NCBI GenBank assembly: GCA_964403075.1
Contig: CAYOEV010000008.1
Span: 22,264 to 86,263, forward strand
Source of the DNA: CAYOEV01 sp964403075
GTDB lineage: Bacteria > Bacteroidota > Bacteroidia > Cytophagales > Cyclobacteriaceae
Direction of reading: 5' to 3'
Length of the DNA stretch: 64,000 bases
The position numbers and the translations under genes were made by a program. The notes under the pieces were generated by a model. The model was given only the letters and a program-made list of their open reading frames with translations. It was not told the DNA's origin and ran no database searches. Below, in pieces: positions 61,943 to 64,000 of the stretch (positions are counted from its first letter, which is position 1; each line of letters starts with the position of its first letter).

Positions 61943-63097
61943 ATGCCCAAACTAAGTGTCATCGGAGCAGGTACCATGGGGCGCGGCATCGCTCAGGTAG
62001 CCGCCACGGCAGGCTGGGAAGTCATCCTGGGTGACCAGGATGCCAACGTCCTGATGAAGGCTTCTGATAATCTGCGAAAAATCCTGAATCGCCTGGTGGA
62101 AAAAGGAAAGATAAAAAGTGCAGATGCCATATTCAATCGCATCCAGTTTTCCGAAGAGCCGCAGGATTACCGGGGCAGCCACCTGGTCATCGAGGCCATC
62201 GTCGAAAACCTGGAGGTGAAAAAAAAGTTACTTGAACAGGTAGAAGGGCTGGTCGATGACGCTTGCATCCTGGCAACCAACACCTCTTCGTTGTCCATCG
62301 CTTCGGTGGGGGCAGCACTCAAAAAACCCGAACGTATCGTTGGCATTCATTTTTTCAACCCAGCGCCACTCATGCCCTTGGTGGAGATCATTCCTGCCGT
62401 TCAAACCGACACGCAAGCCTTGCTTCAGGCACGCGAATGGATTGACAACTGGGGAAAAACCACCGTGCTGGCCAAAGACACCCCCGGCTTTATTGTCAAC
62501 CGGGTGGCTCGCCCTTTTTACGGCGAATCCTTACGAATGTATGAAGAAGGCGTCGCCGACTTTGCCACCATAGACCATGCACTGAAAACAATGGGGGGAT
62601 TTCGCATGGGCCCCTTCGAATTGATGGATTTCATCGGAAACGACGTAAACTATACGGTTACCGAAACGGTCTTCAATGCCTTTTATTACGATCCTCGATA
62701 CCGGCCCTCTTTTACACAAAAGCGCATGGCTGAAGCTGGTTTTCTAGGCAGGAAATCAGGAAAGGGATATTACCTCTATGCCGATGACGCTGAACCACCA
62801 GAGCCAAACGTGAATGAAGCGCTCGGCAAACAGATTTTGCATCGCGTGCTGACCATGCTCATCAATGAGGCCGCCGATGCCTTGTTTCTACGCATTGCCT
62901 CGCGTGACGACATTGACCTGGCCATGACCCGGGGGGTGAACTACCCGAAAGGATTGCTGGCCTGGGCAGATGAGATCGGTATAGCTAAGGTGGTGAATCG
63001 TATGGATGCATTGTATCAAGAATACCACGAGGACCGCTACCGCTGCAGTCCCCTACTGCGCAGGATGCTGAACAAAGGTGACAATTTTTATTCATGA
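61943..63097 (+). CDS. paaH: 3-hydroxyacyl-CoA dehydrogenase PaaH
   Basis: A 384-residue NAD-dependent dehydrogenase of the beta-oxidation-like part of the pathway. The Rossmann motif GAGTMGRGIAQVAA is at 8-21; HLVIEAIVENLEVK, NTSSLSIASVGAAL, and the catalytic His in VGIHFFNPAPLMPLVEII are intact, with DTPGFIVNRVARPFYGES after. The C-terminal helical domain occurs in full (FELMDFIGNDVNYTVTE). The ATG directly follows the paaG stop and the end overlaps paaI by 4 bases. Confidence 0.93.
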   Translation: MPKLSVIGAGTMGRGIAQVAATAGWEVILGDQDANVLMKASDNLRKILNRLVEKGKIKSADAIFNRIQFSEEPQDYRGSHLVIEAIVENLEVKKKLLEQVEGLVDDACILATNTSSLSIASVGAALKKPERIVGIHFFNPAPLMPLVEIIPAVQTDTQALLQAREWIDNWGKTTVLAKDTPGFIVNRVARPFYGESLRMYEEGVADFATIDHALKTMGGFRMGPFELMDFIGNDVNYTVTETVFNAFYYDPRYRPSFTQKRMAEAGFLGRKSGKGYYLYADDAEPPEPNVNEALGKQILHRVLTMLINEAADALFLRIASRDDIDLAMTRGVNYPKGLLAWADEIGIAKVVNRMDALYQEYHEDRYRCSPLLRRMLNKGDNFYS

Positions 63098-63507
63098 GCC
63101 CCTCTCCCGTCCAGATTGCGCACCATATGCTGGCCAATGACCCTTGCAGTCAGTGGATGGGCATTGAAATAGTAGAGGTTTCGAATGGCTATTGTCGTAT
63201 CGGCATGACGGTTACCAGCGACATGCTCAACGGCTTTGGAGTATGCCATGGCGGTGTCACCTTTGCCTTTGCAGACAGCGCGTTGGCATTTGCCAGCAAT
63301 TCTGGGGGTGTAAAGAGTGTTTCTATTGACTCTTCCATCAACCATGTGGCTGCCGTGAAGGAGGGAGATGAGCTGGTGGCAACCGCGCAAGAAGAAAATT
63401 CCTCACGAAAAACCGGTGTTTACCTGATCAGGATTACCCGGGGAGAGGAACTCGTTGCCCTTTTTAAGGGCACCGTCTACAGAAAAAGTGAAAACTGGGA
63501 AATATGA
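63094..63507 (+). CDS. paaI: Phenylacetic acid degradation thioesterase PaaI
   Basis: A 137-residue hotdog-fold acyl-CoA thioesterase. Active-site pattern NGFGVCHGGVTFAFADSALA (about 48-67) has the Asn, HGG and Asp expected. PaaI is thought to release CoA from dead-end ring-hydroxylated intermediates. It overlaps paaH and paaJ by 4 bases each. Confidence 0.94.
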   Translation: MSPSPVQIAHHMLANDPCSQWMGIEIVEVSNGYCRIGMTVTSDMLNGFGVCHGGVTFAFADSALAFASNSGGVKSVSIDSSINHVAAVKEGDELVATAQEENSSRKTGVYLIRITRGEELVALFKGTVYRKSENWEI

Positions 63508-64000
63508 AAGAAGCATTCCTAATCGACGGCCTGCGAACAGCCATTGGTAGTTTTGGCGGCACACTTTCAGCCGTAAGAACAGACGACCTCGCCGCACAAG
63601 TCCTGAAAGACCTGCTGGCGCGACACCCGCAACTGGATCCTGCTGCCATCGATGAAGTGATCATGGGCTGTGCCAACCAGGCCGGCGAAGACAACCGCAA
63701 TGTGGCCCGCATGGCCTTGTTGCTTGCCGGCATCCCATTTACTGTACCTGGTGAAACCGTAAATCGCTTGTGTGCATCCGGCATGTCTGCCATTGTACAT
63801 GCCCATCGCGCCATCCTCGCAGGTGATGGTGACCTCTTCCTTTCTGGGGGCGTTGAAAATATGACCCGAGGGCCCTGGGTGGTCTCCAAGTCGGCCCGTC
63901 CCTTCGGTACTGACAACAAAATGTATGATTCCAGTTTTGGCTGGCGCTTTATCAATCCGCGCATGGAAGAGCTGTATGGTACCGACCCAATGGGCGCCAC
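63504..64000 (+). CDS. paaJ: 3-oxoadipyl-CoA / 3-oxo-5,6-dehydrosuberyl-CoA thiolase, N-terminal part
   Basis: The first 165 codons of a thiolase; the gene runs off the right edge. Family features: RTAIGSFGGTLS (about 11-22), the nucleophilic Cys in NRLCASGMSAIVHAH (about 90-104), and AGDGDLFLSGGVENMTRGPW. In PaaJ this enzyme cleaves the two beta-keto acyl-CoA intermediates to acetyl-CoA and succinyl-CoA. PcaF is a close relative; the place in the paa operon favours PaaJ. Confidence 0.9.
   Translation, partial: MKEAFLIDGLRTAIGSFGGTLSAVRTDDLAAQVLKDLLARHPQLDPAAIDEVIMGCANQAGEDNRNVARMALLLAGIPFTVPGETVNRLCASGMSAIVHAHRAILAGDGDLFLSGGVENMTRGPWVVSKSARPFGTDNKMYDSSFGWRFINPRMEELYGTDPMGA

Noticed and set aside
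63464..64000. 178-codon minus-strand frame at the right edge
   Set aside because: Antisense to paaJ, whose catalytic Cys motif and place in the paa operon are clear.
1..64000. CRISPR arrays, insertion sequences, prophage genes, rRNA
   Set aside because: No regular direct-repeat arrays, transposase or integrase motifs, phage structural genes or rRNA sequence were seen in the window.

Overview
This 64-kb window is chromosomal DNA of a Bacteroidota bacterium, most likely from the Cytophagales (inference). The evidence is a set of lineage-typical genes: DUF4293, BatD, BshA (bacillithiol), PIN-PhoH, two rhomboid proteases beside mutL, a 2-oxoglutarate dehydrogenase E2 with two lipoyl domains, and S16 with a long acidic/basic tail. 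Matches to the Bacteroidota -7 promoter box (TAnnTTTG) also lie close to several start codons. I see no phage, insertion sequence, CRISPR array or rRNA. Two 10-base N runs (17120-17129 and 42568-42577) are assembly gaps that each fall inside a real gene and break its reading frame, so this is a draft assembly.

Layout. 0-7 kb, minus strand: the start of secA, dapF, rplS, a small two-component cassette (membrane stub, histidine kinase, LuxR regulator), a decayed lipoprotein copy, a membrane protein, a lipoprotein, then trmD-rimM-rpsP. The usual rpsP-rimM-trmD-rplS operon is therefore split by about 3.5 kb of signalling and envelope genes. 7-13 kb, plus strand: a complete 2-oxoglutarate dehydrogenase locus (E1, E2, E3). 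13-20 kb: a SulP anion transporter, a detached paaE, a secreted protein diverging from an AraC regulator, cysM, cysE and nfu. 20-32 kb: rhomboids, mutL, a serine hydrolase, bshA, a fatty-acid-hydroxylase-like protein, PIN-PhoH, uvrB and aroE. 32-40 kb, minus strand: a DUF368 protein coupled to a ComA-like phosphosulfolactate synthase, a TPR protein, and a surface-polysaccharide control and export module (PHP phosphatase, tyrosine autokinase, Wza-like lipoprotein, glycosyltransferase). 40-42 kb: hflX and tRNA-Arg(CCU).

41.8-50.8 kb is a dense signalling island. It holds a SiaC-family phosphoprotein, a very large kinase with a GAF-like start and about 11 PAS domains, a LuxR protein whose receiver lacks the phosphoacceptor Asp, a receiver-PAS-kinase hybrid overlapping a LuxR response regulator, and a small unknown protein. 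This is the best candidate for an undescribed regulatory system in the window.

50.8-64 kb: an ABC exporter, truA, DUF4293, a small conserved-looking protein, batD, aroC and a dicarboxylate/amino-acid symporter, followed by the phenylacetate catabolic operon paaABCD-paaG-paaH-paaI-paaJ, which runs off the end. The PaaABC epoxidase here needs the reductase PaaE, which is encoded about 43 kb away at 14937-16001. Several small proteins and relics of 45-60 residues are annotated with matching caution.
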